This document shows, in pieces, positions 44,175 through 53,173 of a DNA stretch of 64,000 bases. The notes below the pieces were generated by a model. The model was not told the DNA's origin. It searched no databases and saw only the letters and a list, made by a program, of their open reading frames with translations. Position 1 is the first letter of the stretch; every line of letters begins with the position of its first letter. Source of the stretch: an uncultured Collinsella sp. (GTDB lineage Bacteria; Actinomycetota; Coriobacteriia; Coriobacteriales; Coriobacteriaceae); assembly GCA_958370785.1 (NCBI GenBank), contig CATXKN010000005.1:1-64000 (forward strand), given 5' to 3'. Both the position numbers and the translations under genes were made by a program.

Positions 44175-45737
44175 TTACTCCATGCCCAGCAGCTCGCGCA
44201 TCTGGGTTGCGTAGTTAGAAGCCATGTTGCCGTAGACAATCTGCACGCCGCCGTTAACATGCACGATGCCACGCGCTTCGAGCTTTTCGGTAAACTCGGC
44301 GTCATCAACCACCTTGTCACAGTCATTGAGCTGGATGCGCAGACGGGTGAAGCAGGCCTCAACAGACTTAATATTGTTGTCGCCGCCCACTGCCTCAACG
44401 ATGGCGGGAATGAGGTCGCTGATCACGGTCTTGGGAGCCTTTTCGGCCTCATCGTCGGACTCTTCCTCGCGGCCGGGAGTCTTAAGGCCCTTCTTAAGAA
44501 TGATGAACTTGAAGACGAAGTAGTACACCACGAAGTAGATGGGGCCGAGGAACAGGATAACCTGCCAGTTGGAGCCCTTGGCTGCACCCATAATGCCGTT
44601 AAAGATCAACGACAGGAGCGGGCCGCCAAAGGATGCAGAGCCAGCCACGTTGAACTGCAGGATATAGGTCAGCGCATAGGCAAGACCAGCCATGAGAGCG
44701 TGGAACACGTAGAGGATGGGCGCGATGAACAGGAAAGAGTACTCGAGCGGCTCGGTAATGCCGGAGAGAATGCAAGGCACCACGATGGCGATCATGAGCG
44801 CAGCGGTCTTCTTCTTGTTCTTGGGAAGCGCCGTCTTGTAGAAGGCGAGTGCAGCGCCGGGCAAGCCGAACATGGCGAAGATAACCTTACCGTTCATGAC
44901 AAAACGGCTGACCTCGATGTTAAACGGCGTGCTAGGAGAGCCCAGGATCGCATTGTAGATATTGATAGCGCCCTGAACGGTCTGGCCGTCGATGGTCTCG
45001 ACGCCACCGAGCGACGTGAAGAAGAACGGCAAATAGACAAAGTGATGCAGGCCAAAAGGCAGGAGCATGCGTTCGCCGGCACCGTAGACAAATGCACCAA
45101 AGGCACCCGTAGTCTTGATGAACTCGGACAGCGCACCGAGAGCGTTCTGAATAAACGGGAAAACAAAGGACATGACCAATGCGAGGATGCTGCATGAGAG
45201 CAGCGTTACCGCCGGGATAAAGCGCGTACCGTTGAAGATGGAGAACACGGCGGGCAGCTCAATCTTGTAGTAACGGTTATGCAACCATGCGACGATTGCG
45301 CCCACCAGAAGACCGCCGATAACGCCAGTGTCGAGCGTGGTGATACCGAGAATCGTGCTCTGGCCCGTCGTAAGATTCGCGGGATCGATAACGCCAGTCG
45401 CCGTAAGGAACGTGCCCATCACGGAATTCATGCACATGTAGCCCAAAAAGCCACAAAGCGCCGCGGTAGCCTTCTCGGACTTGGCGAAGCCATAAGCGAG
45501 GCAGATTGAGAAGATAACCGGGATGTTGTTCATAACGATGCCGGCTGCGGCCTTGAGAATCGAAAAGAAAATCGCAAAGCCCGGAGCAGCAAGCCAGGGA
45601 ACAGCTGCCGTAAGGGTGGGGCTGGTAAAGGCATTGCCAAAGCCCTGGAGGATGCCGGCAATTGGCAGAATCAGCACGGGCGTCATGAGGACCTTGCCCA
45701 GGCGCTGGAACTTTGCCAGCAGCTCATCTTTGTTCAT
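44175..45737 (-). CDS. PTS alpha-glucoside transporter subunit IICB, second copy
   Basis: Paralogue of 41524-43104: IIC domain with GERMLLPFGLHHFVYLPFF and IIB domain with Cys in VEACFTRLRIQL. 520 aa, again with no IIA. It follows its own GH4 gene after an 80-base spacer containing a stable hairpin. Confidence 0.92.
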   Translation of the reverse strand: MNKDELLAKFQRLGKVLMTPVLILPIAGILQGFGNAFTSPTLTAAVPWLAAPGFAIFFSILKAAAGIVMNNIPVIFSICLAYGFAKSEKATAALCGFLGYMCMNSVMGTFLTATGVIDPANLTTGQSTILGITTLDTGVIGGLLVGAIVAWLHNRYYKIELPAVFSIFNGTRFIPAVTLLSCSILALVMSFVFPFIQNALGALSEFIKTTGAFGAFVYGAGERMLLPFGLHHFVYLPFFFTSLGGVETIDGQTVQGAINIYNAILGSPSTPFNIEVSRFVMNGKVIFAMFGLPGAALAFYKTALPKNKKKTAALMIAIVVPCILSGITEPLEYSFLFIAPILYVFHALMAGLAYALTYILQFNVAGSASFGGPLLSLIFNGIMGAAKGSNWQVILFLGPIYFVVYYFVFKFIILKKGLKTPGREEESDDEAEKAPKTVISDLIPAIVEAVGGDNNIKSVEACFTRLRIQLNDCDKVVDDAEFTEKLEARGIVHVNGGVQIVYGNMASNYATQMRELLGME

Positions 45738-45759
45738 GGGATACCCCTCTTAAAGAAAC

Positions 45760-45790
45760 GGGGCGTGCAGCTCTACAGCCCACACGCCCC
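45760..45790 (-). promoter_or_regulatory. Intercistronic hairpin
   Basis: GGGGCGTG pairs with CACGCCCC between the GH4 and EIICB genes of the second operon. No T-run follows. It may adjust relative expression or protect the GH4 transcript end. Confidence 0.45.
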
Positions 45791-45819
45791 ATAACAGTTA
45801 TCAAGCGCTATGGAACTAG

Positions 45820-47145
45820 CTACTTAAGCTCCGGCCAGTAATCCTTATTGGCCTCGATGAGCTTGTCGAGCACTTTGCGAGCCTTCTTTGCGTCACCGAC
45901 CAGACGATTAAGCGTGAGTGCCTGCAGAGCCTTCTCGTAGGAACCCTCCATCCAAGCCTCAACAGTCAGGCGCTCATAGGCGTACTGGTTCTCCATAAGA
46001 CCGCGATAGAAGGTACCGATTTTGCCAACAGCATAGGGCTGCGGGCCATTGGCGCCCACGCTTGCCGCGACCTCGACCATGGCGTCATCGGGCATGCCCT
46101 CGATAATGCCGTTGTTGGGCACGATGACAATGAAGGTCTTGTTGGTGTTGCGATAAATGGCCGAGGTGATTTCCACGATCATATCGCCATGAGCGTCGTT
46201 TTGCACAACCGAGGAGTTCTTTGCGGTGCCGACTTTGGCAACACGCTCGCACTCGGCGAACACGCGCTTCTCACGGCCGTTGATAACCTCGTCGGAGCGA
46301 GTGTAATCGGGGTCGAGGTGAGCGACCTTGTACTCGGGATACAGATAGTACTGCAGATAAGTGTTGGGCAGATAGTCGGGGAAGTCCTCGAGCATATCCT
46401 TGACCATGGCGTAGGTATCAAGCCAGGACTGGTCACGCTGCTCGGCATCGGCAGGAAGGAAGCCGTTCTTCTCCGTGTACTCCTTAATCTGCGGGACGAG
46501 GTCATGACCCTCTTCATCGAAGATGTGCTTGAACCAACCGAAGTGATTGAGGCCAAAGTACACGGGCTCCGTCTTGCTCATATCGCGACCGAGCAGGCGA
46601 CCGTAAGAGCGCATGAGGTTGACAGGCTGGTCGCAGATGTTGAGGACGCGATGCTCATCGGGCAGAACGCGCTCGAGACCATATGCCACAATAGCAGCCG
46701 GGTTGGTGTAGTTGATAATCCACGCCTCCGGGCTATGAGCGCGAACGTCGTTGACGATCTCAACCATGTCATGCATGGAGCGCATACCGTAAGCCATGCC
46801 GCCGGGGCCCACCGTTTCCTGGCCGATGATTCCCATATGCAGCGGAATCTTCTCATCCTTGCTGCGCATCTCGTAGCCGCCGGTACGAATCTGGCAGAGC
46901 ACAAAGTCAACGTCAGTGTATGCCTCGTCCTTATCGGTGGTGTAACCAAACTCCACACCGGGCTCCTCCTCGGCGAAGAGGATCTTGCCAAACTCGCCGA
47001 TCGGACGCTGACGCTCGGCATCGATGTCATAGAGCATCACGCGGTTCAGCGGCAGAATGTCCATGTGCTTGGTCAGGGCTTTAAGAATGCCAGGGCACCA
47101 CGTGGAGCCGCCGCCAACGATCACAATATTGAGCTTATCTTTCAT
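45820..47145 (-). CDS. GH4 6-phospho-glucosidase, second copy
   Basis: 441 aa, NAD-binding IVIVGGGSTWCPGI, metal motif NICDQP, NHFGWF. The signature is CDQP rather than CDMP, which leaves the alpha type likely but hints at a different substrate from the first copy. First gene of the leftward GH4-EIICB operon. Confidence 0.88.
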   Translation of the reverse strand: MKDKLNIVIVGGGSTWCPGILKALTKHMDILPLNRVMLYDIDAERQRPIGEFGKILFAEEEPGVEFGYTTDKDEAYTDVDFVLCQIRTGGYEMRSKDEKIPLHMGIIGQETVGPGGMAYGMRSMHDMVEIVNDVRAHSPEAWIINYTNPAAIVAYGLERVLPDEHRVLNICDQPVNLMRSYGRLLGRDMSKTEPVYFGLNHFGWFKHIFDEEGHDLVPQIKEYTEKNGFLPADAEQRDQSWLDTYAMVKDMLEDFPDYLPNTYLQYYLYPEYKVAHLDPDYTRSDEVINGREKRVFAECERVAKVGTAKNSSVVQNDAHGDMIVEITSAIYRNTNKTFIVIVPNNGIIEGMPDDAMVEVAASVGANGPQPYAVGKIGTFYRGLMENQYAYERLTVEAWMEGSYEKALQALTLNRLVGDAKKARKVLDKLIEANKDYWPELK

Positions 47146-47443
47146 GTTCCGTCCCTCCAGGGTTGGCTGATCGGTGTTCTCGAAGACCTTGGGCTCCGCG
47201 GTTGTCCTCGGCTTGCTTCGTTTCGATTGTCATTTTGCGACATGAGGTCATTTGCAAGCCCCTGCGCTGGTCAATGCGAAACGGGGACACATGATTTCGT
47301 TCACGACACAGATATGTGTAGGCCGACACGTACGTTTGCCCAGTTCATGGGTAATAGGCAATCTTGACCGATTACCGATTTCTCACCTGGCTACACAAAG
47401 CGGTACCATATGTACGGCGAGGTGCGAGGGGCTGAAACATCTT

Positions 47444-48193
47444 ATGAAAGATCAAGAATCTTTTTATGATCATGTGCGAGCTGGCGAGAGCAAGCTCAAC
47501 GATCTCGAAAGCGAGATCATGCGCTACATCATCGAGCTGCGTGACGATATTGACGATGTCACGCTTAAGAGCGTTGCTGAACGGTTCTTTGTCGCTCCCA
47601 ACACGATCGTAAGGCTTGCCCATAAGCTTGGCTTCTCGGGGTTTACGGAGCTCAAACAATCGTATTCCGCCTCGCTCGACCGCAATCGATTCACTATCGA
47701 GACACTTCCGCTCGACACCCAGCTCGTACAAACCAAAGACCTGCTTAACGACCGGGTCATCGACTCGGTCGTGAGCCTTATCCAGGACGCCTCGCATATC
47801 GTGTTCTTCTGCTCGGGCTTTTCGAAATACCCGTGCCTCGAGATGGCTGAAAAGCTCAAAATAATGGGCAAGAATACCGATACACTCAGTGAACGCCACG
47901 TCATGAGGCACTACGCAGAACTGCTTGGCAAAAACGACCTGGTCTTCAGCGTTTCCGTAAGCGGCGAGACGCAGGTGTCTATTGACGCCACATCGATAGC
48001 CAAAACGCGCGGATGCAAGATCGTCACACTCACCGGCTTTTCTCGAAATTCTCTCTCGAAACTAGCCGACTACCCTATCTACACCGTGCAAAAAGAAATC
48101 CGCTTGGGCAGCATGGACCTCGACAGTCGATTAATGTTCTATTACGTTTTCGAATTGATATTTGAGCGCTATTTCAAACTGGCCAGGAAATAA
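47444..48193 (+). CDS. MurR/RpiR-family regulator of the second alpha-glucoside operon
   Basis: HTH (LKSVAERFFVAPNTIVRLAH) and SIS domain (IVFFCSGFSKYPCLEMAE, VFSVSVSGETQVSID). 249 aa from ATG 47444. An upstream open stretch to 47252 is not family-like. Divergent from the GH4 gene, unlike the first system where the regulator is last in the operon. The ~300 bases between them would hold both promoters; AAATGAC-type direct repeats near 47230 are possible operator parts. Confidence 0.87.
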   Translation: MKDQESFYDHVRAGESKLNDLESEIMRYIIELRDDIDDVTLKSVAERFFVAPNTIVRLAHKLGFSGFTELKQSYSASLDRNRFTIETLPLDTQLVQTKDLLNDRVIDSVVSLIQDASHIVFFCSGFSKYPCLEMAEKLKIMGKNTDTLSERHVMRHYAELLGKNDLVFSVSVSGETQVSIDATSIAKTRGCKIVTLTGFSRNSLSKLADYPIYTVQKEIRLGSMDLDSRLMFYYVFELIFERYFKLARK

Positions 48194-48253
48194 AACTCTG
48201 TATGTGCCCGGCTTCGACTCTTTAGCAGCCTCCTATATGAAAGGTATCGTTCT

Positions 48254-48319
48254 ATGCAACGCGTACTGTTTATCTGTCATGGGAATATCTGCAGATTCAG
48301 AAAAATGCCTAGCTAGTTA
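48254..48319 (+). pseudogene. 5' fragment of low-molecular-weight protein tyrosine phosphatase gene (left junction)
   Basis: The frame reads MQRVLFICHGNICR and then diverges to FRKCLAS and a stop. It matches the start MRKILFVCHGNICRS of the intact gene at 55802. The native ribosome site (GAAAGG) precedes it. The fragment is the severed host 5' end, left behind by insertion of the element. Confidence 0.8.
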
Positions 48320-48979
48320 GGATCCCGGCGAACCATATCGCGTACCTTACGACGTTTTTACGACTTTGAGCCCCAATGCGATATTGCCGTGATGGAGAAA
48401 AGCAACTCCTTTCGCCTTTCCCCAGTAGCTGAAGAACGGAGAATCGAGCATAAGCATTCCTTTCCGGTCGTCTCAAACCTCTGCAATTTGGAGGGTAAAT
48501 CGCGAAAGCTAATATCTCAAACACCAGAAAAATCAAGTCGATGACCTCGCTCAACATTCACGACGACCACCATCGCATGCTAGTTACAAGAAGCGGATGC
48601 ACTAGTATTCTTTCAATCGACTTGCAAACCCCTTCAAGCGTCCAACGCAATGGCGTGCTTTCAGACGCAACGCCTCCTTGCGTCCGCATTATTGCTTTGT
48701 TAGACTCTACGGAAGAATTCAGCGCAGGCCCATATGCCAAGCCAGCGCCCCGGAAAGGAAAAGGATTCGTGAAGCTGTAGACGATACATATCGACGCCAA
48801 TTTGCAAATTGCCATCTATCCAAGAATAAATCTGGCTGCACATTTGTCGTATCGTCTTTTCACTGATCCTCGTATATCCTAAACACTACCTTTGCGAGCA
48901 TTGCCGTCGACTCATTTTCTTTCAGCTTGACTCGAGTCGACGGGCGTTCACGTTGGTCGGAACGAGCCAATCAGAGCAT
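48320..48979. other. Non-coding left end of the element
   Basis: No convincing gene; the short open frames here lack ribosome sites or family-like sequence. It contains TTACGAC twice (48346-48352, 48357-48363), likely integrase arm sites, and the ABC-F promoter region. Confidence 0.5.
48346..48363. promoter_or_regulatory. Putative integrase arm-binding repeats, left end
   Basis: TTACGAC occurs at 48346-48352 and 48357-48363, 11 bases apart, about 60 bases inside the core repeat. The same word in the same spacing appears near the right end. Confidence 0.55.
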
Positions 48980-49036
48980 ATGCGGCAAAACGCGGCCTCC
49001 CATGCCGAGGAGGCACAATGTCAAGAACCAATTTGA
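48980..49036 (+). promoter_or_regulatory. Leader ORF and SD-sequestering hairpin of the ABC-F gene
   Basis: GCCTCC (48995-49000) pairs with GGAGGC (49009-49014), which is the ABC-F ribosome site. An 18-codon frame starting at ATG 48980 (MRQNAASHAEEAQCQEPI) runs through the hairpin and overlaps the ABC-F start codon in another frame. Its own ribosome site is weak. This is the arrangement of a translational attenuator. Confidence 0.5.
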
Positions 49037-50556
49037 ACAGCTCCACCACCCTCGTTCTTTCCCATATTACTTATGCATATCCTGGCAGCGCAATGCCCGC
49101 ACTCGACAACGTGTCGGCGACATTTGCCCCCGGCTGGCACGGCATCGTCGGAGACAACGGGTGCGGGAAATCAACTTTCGTCCGCATTGCGTGCGGACTT
49201 CTGATTCCAGATCGCGGCGTCGTTTCACCGCGTCTCGTCTCCGCATATTGCGCGCAAGAAGCCGGAGTCGAACCGCCCATGCTCTTCGATTTTGCGTGCG
49301 ACTTCGCCCCGGCGACCACGCACCTCAGAAGGATGCTCCGCATCACCGATGATATGCTCTGGCGTTTTTCCGAGCTCTCCGGTGGCGAGCAGAAGAAAAT
49401 TCAAATAGCCGTCGCGCTTTGGCAGAATCCCGATCTTCTGGCAATGGATGAACCGACTAACCATGTGGACGCAGAATGCAGAAGGCAGATTTGCAAAGCA
49501 CTCGCCGAGTACAAGGGTATTGGCCTCCTCGTCTCGCACGACCGTGCGTTGCTCGACTCCTTGGCAAAGGACTGCCTGTGCTTTGAGTCGGGGCACGTCA
49601 CCATGCGCCCCGGCAACTACTCCCAAGCTCGCTCGCAGGCGAATCTGGAGCGCGAAAGCGCGGCGCGGGCCAAATCGATTGCGCGATCCGAAGAAAAGCG
49701 CATGAGGGCTGAGTATATCAGGCGCGTTGAAAACGCCTCACGGTCCGCATCCAAGAGAAGCGCCCGTCATGTCGATCCGAAGGATCACGACGCGAAAGCA
49801 CGAATCAAACTCGCCATTCTCACTGGCAGAGACGGCGTTGCGGGCAAGCTTGCTTCGCGCATGGACTCCCGAATCCAGCGCGCGCAAGCCGCCGTCGACG
49901 CCCACCATGTCGAAAAGCGCTACGAAAGCACCTTGTGGATGGAAGCGCAACCCAGCCCGCGCAAAACACTGATTCACGTCAGCTCAGATTGCATACCGTG
50001 CGGCCCGAGGCAATCTTTGCGGGTTCCCGAGATTTATCTGGGAAATACCGATCATCTGGGCATAAGCGGCCCCAACGGAGCGGGGAAAACAACACTGGTC
50101 AAGCATATCCTGGAGATATTGGAAGGCCGCAAGGCCACGGGATTGGACATTCGCACGCTGTATATCCCTCAGGAAGTCGACGATTCATCCTCAATTGAAT
50201 TCCTCTCGGAAATCAAGGACCTGCCCCAAGCCGAACGTGGAGCCCTGCTTTCGATCGTTGCGCAACTCAATTCGGATCCCGAACGAATATTGTCCGGCGA
50301 GAACATCAGCCCGGGGGAGCTGCGGAAGCTCATGCTCGCCCGCGGTATACTAGATGCCCCCGAAATCATCGTCATGGACGAACCCACGAATCACCTGGAC
50401 CTGCACTCGGTGGAGGCACTCGAGCGAGCGCTTTCCGCCTTTCCCGGCGCGCTTGTTTTGGTGAGCCATGACGAGCAGTTCCTCTCGGCCTCATGCCCCC
50501 TCCGCTTGGATTTGGCCCCAGAAGAGGAGCACACTATTGGTCAGCCCCTCCTCTAG
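49018..50556 (+). CDS. ABC-F family ATP-binding protein
   Basis: Soluble twin-ATPase protein without membrane domains; ABC-F proteins act on the ribosome, many giving resistance to ribosome-targeting antibiotics. Domain 1: GDNGCGKST, LSGGEQKKIQIA, LLAMDEPTNHVD. Linker ~200-300, rich in Arg/Lys/Ala. Domain 2: GPNGAGKTT, variant signature ISPGELRKLMLA, IIVMDEPTNHLD. 512 aa. It is the only intact accessory gene of the element. Resistance role and drug class are inference. Confidence 0.88.
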   Translation: MSRTNLNSSTTLVLSHITYAYPGSAMPALDNVSATFAPGWHGIVGDNGCGKSTFVRIACGLLIPDRGVVSPRLVSAYCAQEAGVEPPMLFDFACDFAPATTHLRRMLRITDDMLWRFSELSGGEQKKIQIAVALWQNPDLLAMDEPTNHVDAECRRQICKALAEYKGIGLLVSHDRALLDSLAKDCLCFESGHVTMRPGNYSQARSQANLERESAARAKSIARSEEKRMRAEYIRRVENASRSASKRSARHVDPKDHDAKARIKLAILTGRDGVAGKLASRMDSRIQRAQAAVDAHHVEKRYESTLWMEAQPSPRKTLIHVSSDCIPCGPRQSLRVPEIYLGNTDHLGISGPNGAGKTTLVKHILEILEGRKATGLDIRTLYIPQEVDDSSSIEFLSEIKDLPQAERGALLSIVAQLNSDPERILSGENISPGELRKLMLARGILDAPEIIVMDEPTNHLDLHSVEALERALSAFPGALVLVSHDEQFLSASCPLRLDLAPEEEHTIGQPLL

Positions 50557-50917
50557 CGCTCAGGCATGTCTTCTGCAAGCCGCCTTCTTCTGATATCCCC
50601 TCCCCCGTTTTGCAAGCAACTCAGCGCAAATGGCCCATCCCCCTCAGCCTGAAGGCTCAGCGACACCAACGATACCGACGATTCAATATCTGGATGTCCA
50701 TATTTGCCCCATCTGGGTGATTATTACATTGTGTTTGTTCCGTGATTGAATACTTTGTCATCATTACGCCCCACTTCTTCTCATCAGAGGATGTCGAGAA
50801 CGACAGGTCCTTGCGAAATAATCCCAGCTCAGAAGCTTATGGCATGATGTGCTCACCGAGTGCTCGATGACGATTGACGAATCGTCGGTAATATCCAATT
50901 TTAGGAAAGAGGTGTGT
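50557..50917. other. Spacer with no recognised gene
   Basis: AT-rich stretch after the ABC-F gene. I see no gene, strong terminator or clear repeat. It may contain the promoter of the transfer/replication genes. Confidence 0.4.
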
Positions 50918-51241
50918 ATGACCCGACCGAAGATCATGCGCGGACCGTTTGAATGCGGCTCCATCTCAACAACCAGTACGGCAATGTCGTCTATAAAGGA
51001 GTCTTCGGCGAGCATGCCGACTTGTTCTGAACGAGCTGTTCGACATGCCCTGAAGGCCGAAGAGATGTTCTCTCGCGTCATGTATCGCCAGATTCTTTGT
51101 GCCCACACGAAGCTCCATGGGGCAATGTTTGGGGACGATGATCTTCATGCCGCAACAAGAAATGTCGAGGAGATCTTGCGCAACGTCCTGCGCCTCTATC
51201 TCGATGTCCACGGCGAGCCGCAACGCGGAGTCAGCAAATAA
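50918..51241 (+). CDS. Hypothetical protein of the element
   Basis: 107 aa, function not recognised. ATG has AAAGAGG upstream. The C-terminal half (ALKAEEMFSRVMY, ATRNVEEILRNVLRLYLD) is plausibly helical. The N-terminal part is unusual (Ser/Thr-rich), and another frame there reads more like protein, so a frameshift is possible. It occupies the place of small orfs ahead of the FtsK-like gene in Tn916-like elements. Confidence 0.4.
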   Translation: MTRPKIMRGPFECGSISTTSTAMSSIKESSASMPTCSERAVRHALKAEEMFSRVMYRQILCAHTKLHGAMFGDDDLHAATRNVEEILRNVLRLYLDVHGEPQRGVSK

Positions 51242-51263
51242 TTGGATTGAGAGGAGTTCGAGT

Positions 51264-51611
51264 ATGAGGAAATTGAATCAGTTTATGAAGTTCGATTGGG
51301 AAGCTTTTGCGAAAGGCAAGCGTTTCCTTTGTGTCGGAGGTGGTAAATGGGTTGATTAAAACACCAAAGAGCATCGCGGCACCAAGATCGACGTGGTGAT
51401 CACAACCGATAACACGCAATATCACCAAAACGAAGGCGAGGTGGTCAGCAATCGTTTCGAGAAGCTTTCCATCAAGGTTTCGAACGATATCGAGATTCCC
51501 GTCAATCAGCACGTCATTCCCACCGGCGTGGTCGCAAAGGTTTACGGCGATTATCGCAACCAGTTGTCCATCACGGCGGACGGCATTACCGTCATCCCCG
51601 CGAAGGGCTAG
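51264..51611 (+). pseudogene. DUF961/YdcP-like gene with in-frame stop
   Basis: Starts at ATG 51264 (GAGGAG upstream). The frame reads ...FLCVGGGKWVD, then TAA at 51357, then continues in the same frame NTKEHRGTKIDVVITTDN to ...QHVIPTGVVAKVYGDYRNQL. The latter part resembles DUF961 (Orf22/23 of Tn916). A single base change from a Tyr codon would explain the stop. It abuts the FtsK-like gene. Confidence 0.6.
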
Positions 51612-53004
51612 GTGATTGTGGTGCGTTACTCCAGTGGCGCACCGGCGATCGTGTATTCGACCCCCAGCGCAAAGCTTTGTGTGCTGGGGGTCGCTTTATT
51701 TGCGGTCGCCGCGTGCGTTTATTGCATCGGGCTATTCGTGAACACCATTCTTGCGCCCATCGCCATAGAGTCCAGTACGGTGGTGGCGTTTGGCGGCAAC
51801 CTTACCTCCGCAGCGGCCACTCTTAGCCTCGCTGGGACCATGTTGTTTGCGGGAGGGATCACACATTACGTCATGCTATCTGAATCAACACGGTTGCATG
51901 CACGCATTAGGAAGGGGCTCTTTGATCCACGTTACGGGAATCCTCTACACCTGCGAGAAGGCGAGCTTCTTCCCGACATCTCTTGCAAAGAGACGGCTCC
52001 TGGACAGTTCGAGCTCGCCATCTCAACCTCATCCTCAACGGCAGAAGAAATATCGAAGATGGGACCTAGCATTAGCTCCCGACTTCGCGGAAGGTTCTCC
52101 CGCTACGCCGTCGTACTTGCCGAAGCAGACGTCGCATGCAATCAAGTGACCTTCTTTCTTGAAGATGTGACGTTGCATCGAGAGATCAAGGCATCGCGTG
52201 TCGAGGATTTGTGCCCGGCGAACGCCTACGAATTCCGCGTTCAAAACGGCACGAGCATCGACCTCCGCACCTCCGGTTCCATGCTCATCGCTGGAAAGAC
52301 CACGGGCGTGATCGCCCTCTTGCTCCAAGCCCTGTTGGCTGGTCCTGACGGACACGGATCGCAAGTCCTCATCATAGACCCCAAGCAGGCCGAGCTCTCC
52401 CGACTTCCTCGCGTGGTTTCACTGAATGCTGACGGGGACGCTCGCGCAATCCTGTCTGCGTTATCACGGTTCGCCGACAGCATCAAAGAGCGACAGAGCT
52501 TCCTCAACGACAGGTCGACAGAGACGGGAGACGCCGTGCACTGGTGGGATGCGGGGCTTCACGTTTCGCTTCTCTTCATGGATGAGTACGTGGCACTCCG
52601 CACGCTGTTTCCCAAGCGCGTGAGCAAGGAGGACCCCGATTACTGCCTCGCGACGTTTGATGGGCTGGTGAAGCGCATCGTAACGATGGGGGCGAGCGCG
52701 GGCTGCTACGCCATCATCTCGATCGCCGAGGCGTCTGTTGAGGAGGGGGGGCTTGCCGTCGATGCTGCGCTCGGCGTGCAGCACCCGCGTCCTCTTCAAG
52801 CCGACGCTTCCCGAGGCGCGGCTCATATGGGGCGCGGAACGCCTGCTCGACCTCGGTGCACCTCGCACCTTCTCCCCGGGCGACGCTTGGTTCAGCAGTA
52901 CGGACGGGGCGCACGACCGCATCGGCTTTGTGCATTTTCCGATCATGGACTTCCCCGTGTACCGCGAGCTTGGGCGGCTCCTTGACCTGTACTTCAGAGA
53001 ATAA
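51612..53004 (+). pseudogene. FtsK/SpoIIIE-like DNA translocase, damaged
   Basis: Coupling-protein type ATPase (Orf21-like): two N-terminal membrane helices (~residues 20-90), an ATPase core with VLIIDPKQAELSRLP and LLFMDEYVALRTLFPK as Walker B region, and IVTMGASAGCYAIISIAEAS. Two lesions. The P-loop reads AGKTTGVIALL, lacking the GxGK(S/T) core, as if four codons were lost between two GKT repeats. At 52746-52752 a run of seven G shifts the frame; removing one G joins ...EEG to GLPSMLRSACSTRVLFKP, and the true C-terminus ends at 53004. Confidence 0.75.
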
Positions 53005-53173
53005 CCACCGCGGGGTCCGCTTCGCGCAGCAAAAGCGGACCCCGTCGATTGTTCCATTACTTGAAATTCTGCTCATTCTTGCGCCTTGGGGGGCTTGTTA
53101 TCCCAAGGCGCACCCTCGGGCGCGTTCCAAAATCGTCCCGAAATAGCTCATTTACGAGAAAGGACTCGGAACC

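Noticed and set aside
48254..48319. Left phosphatase fragment as a functional leader peptide
   Set aside because: Its sequence matches the phosphatase N-terminus up to the core repeat and then breaks off, which is explained by insertion.
48309..48866. Several short open frames on both strands at the left end of the element
   Set aside because: No ribosome sites and no protein-like composition; they overlap one another and the arm-site region.
52741..52760. Programmed frameshift at the G-run in the FtsK-like gene
   Set aside because: No downstream stem-loop or slippery heptamer is evident, and the same gene has lost its P-loop, so decay is simpler.
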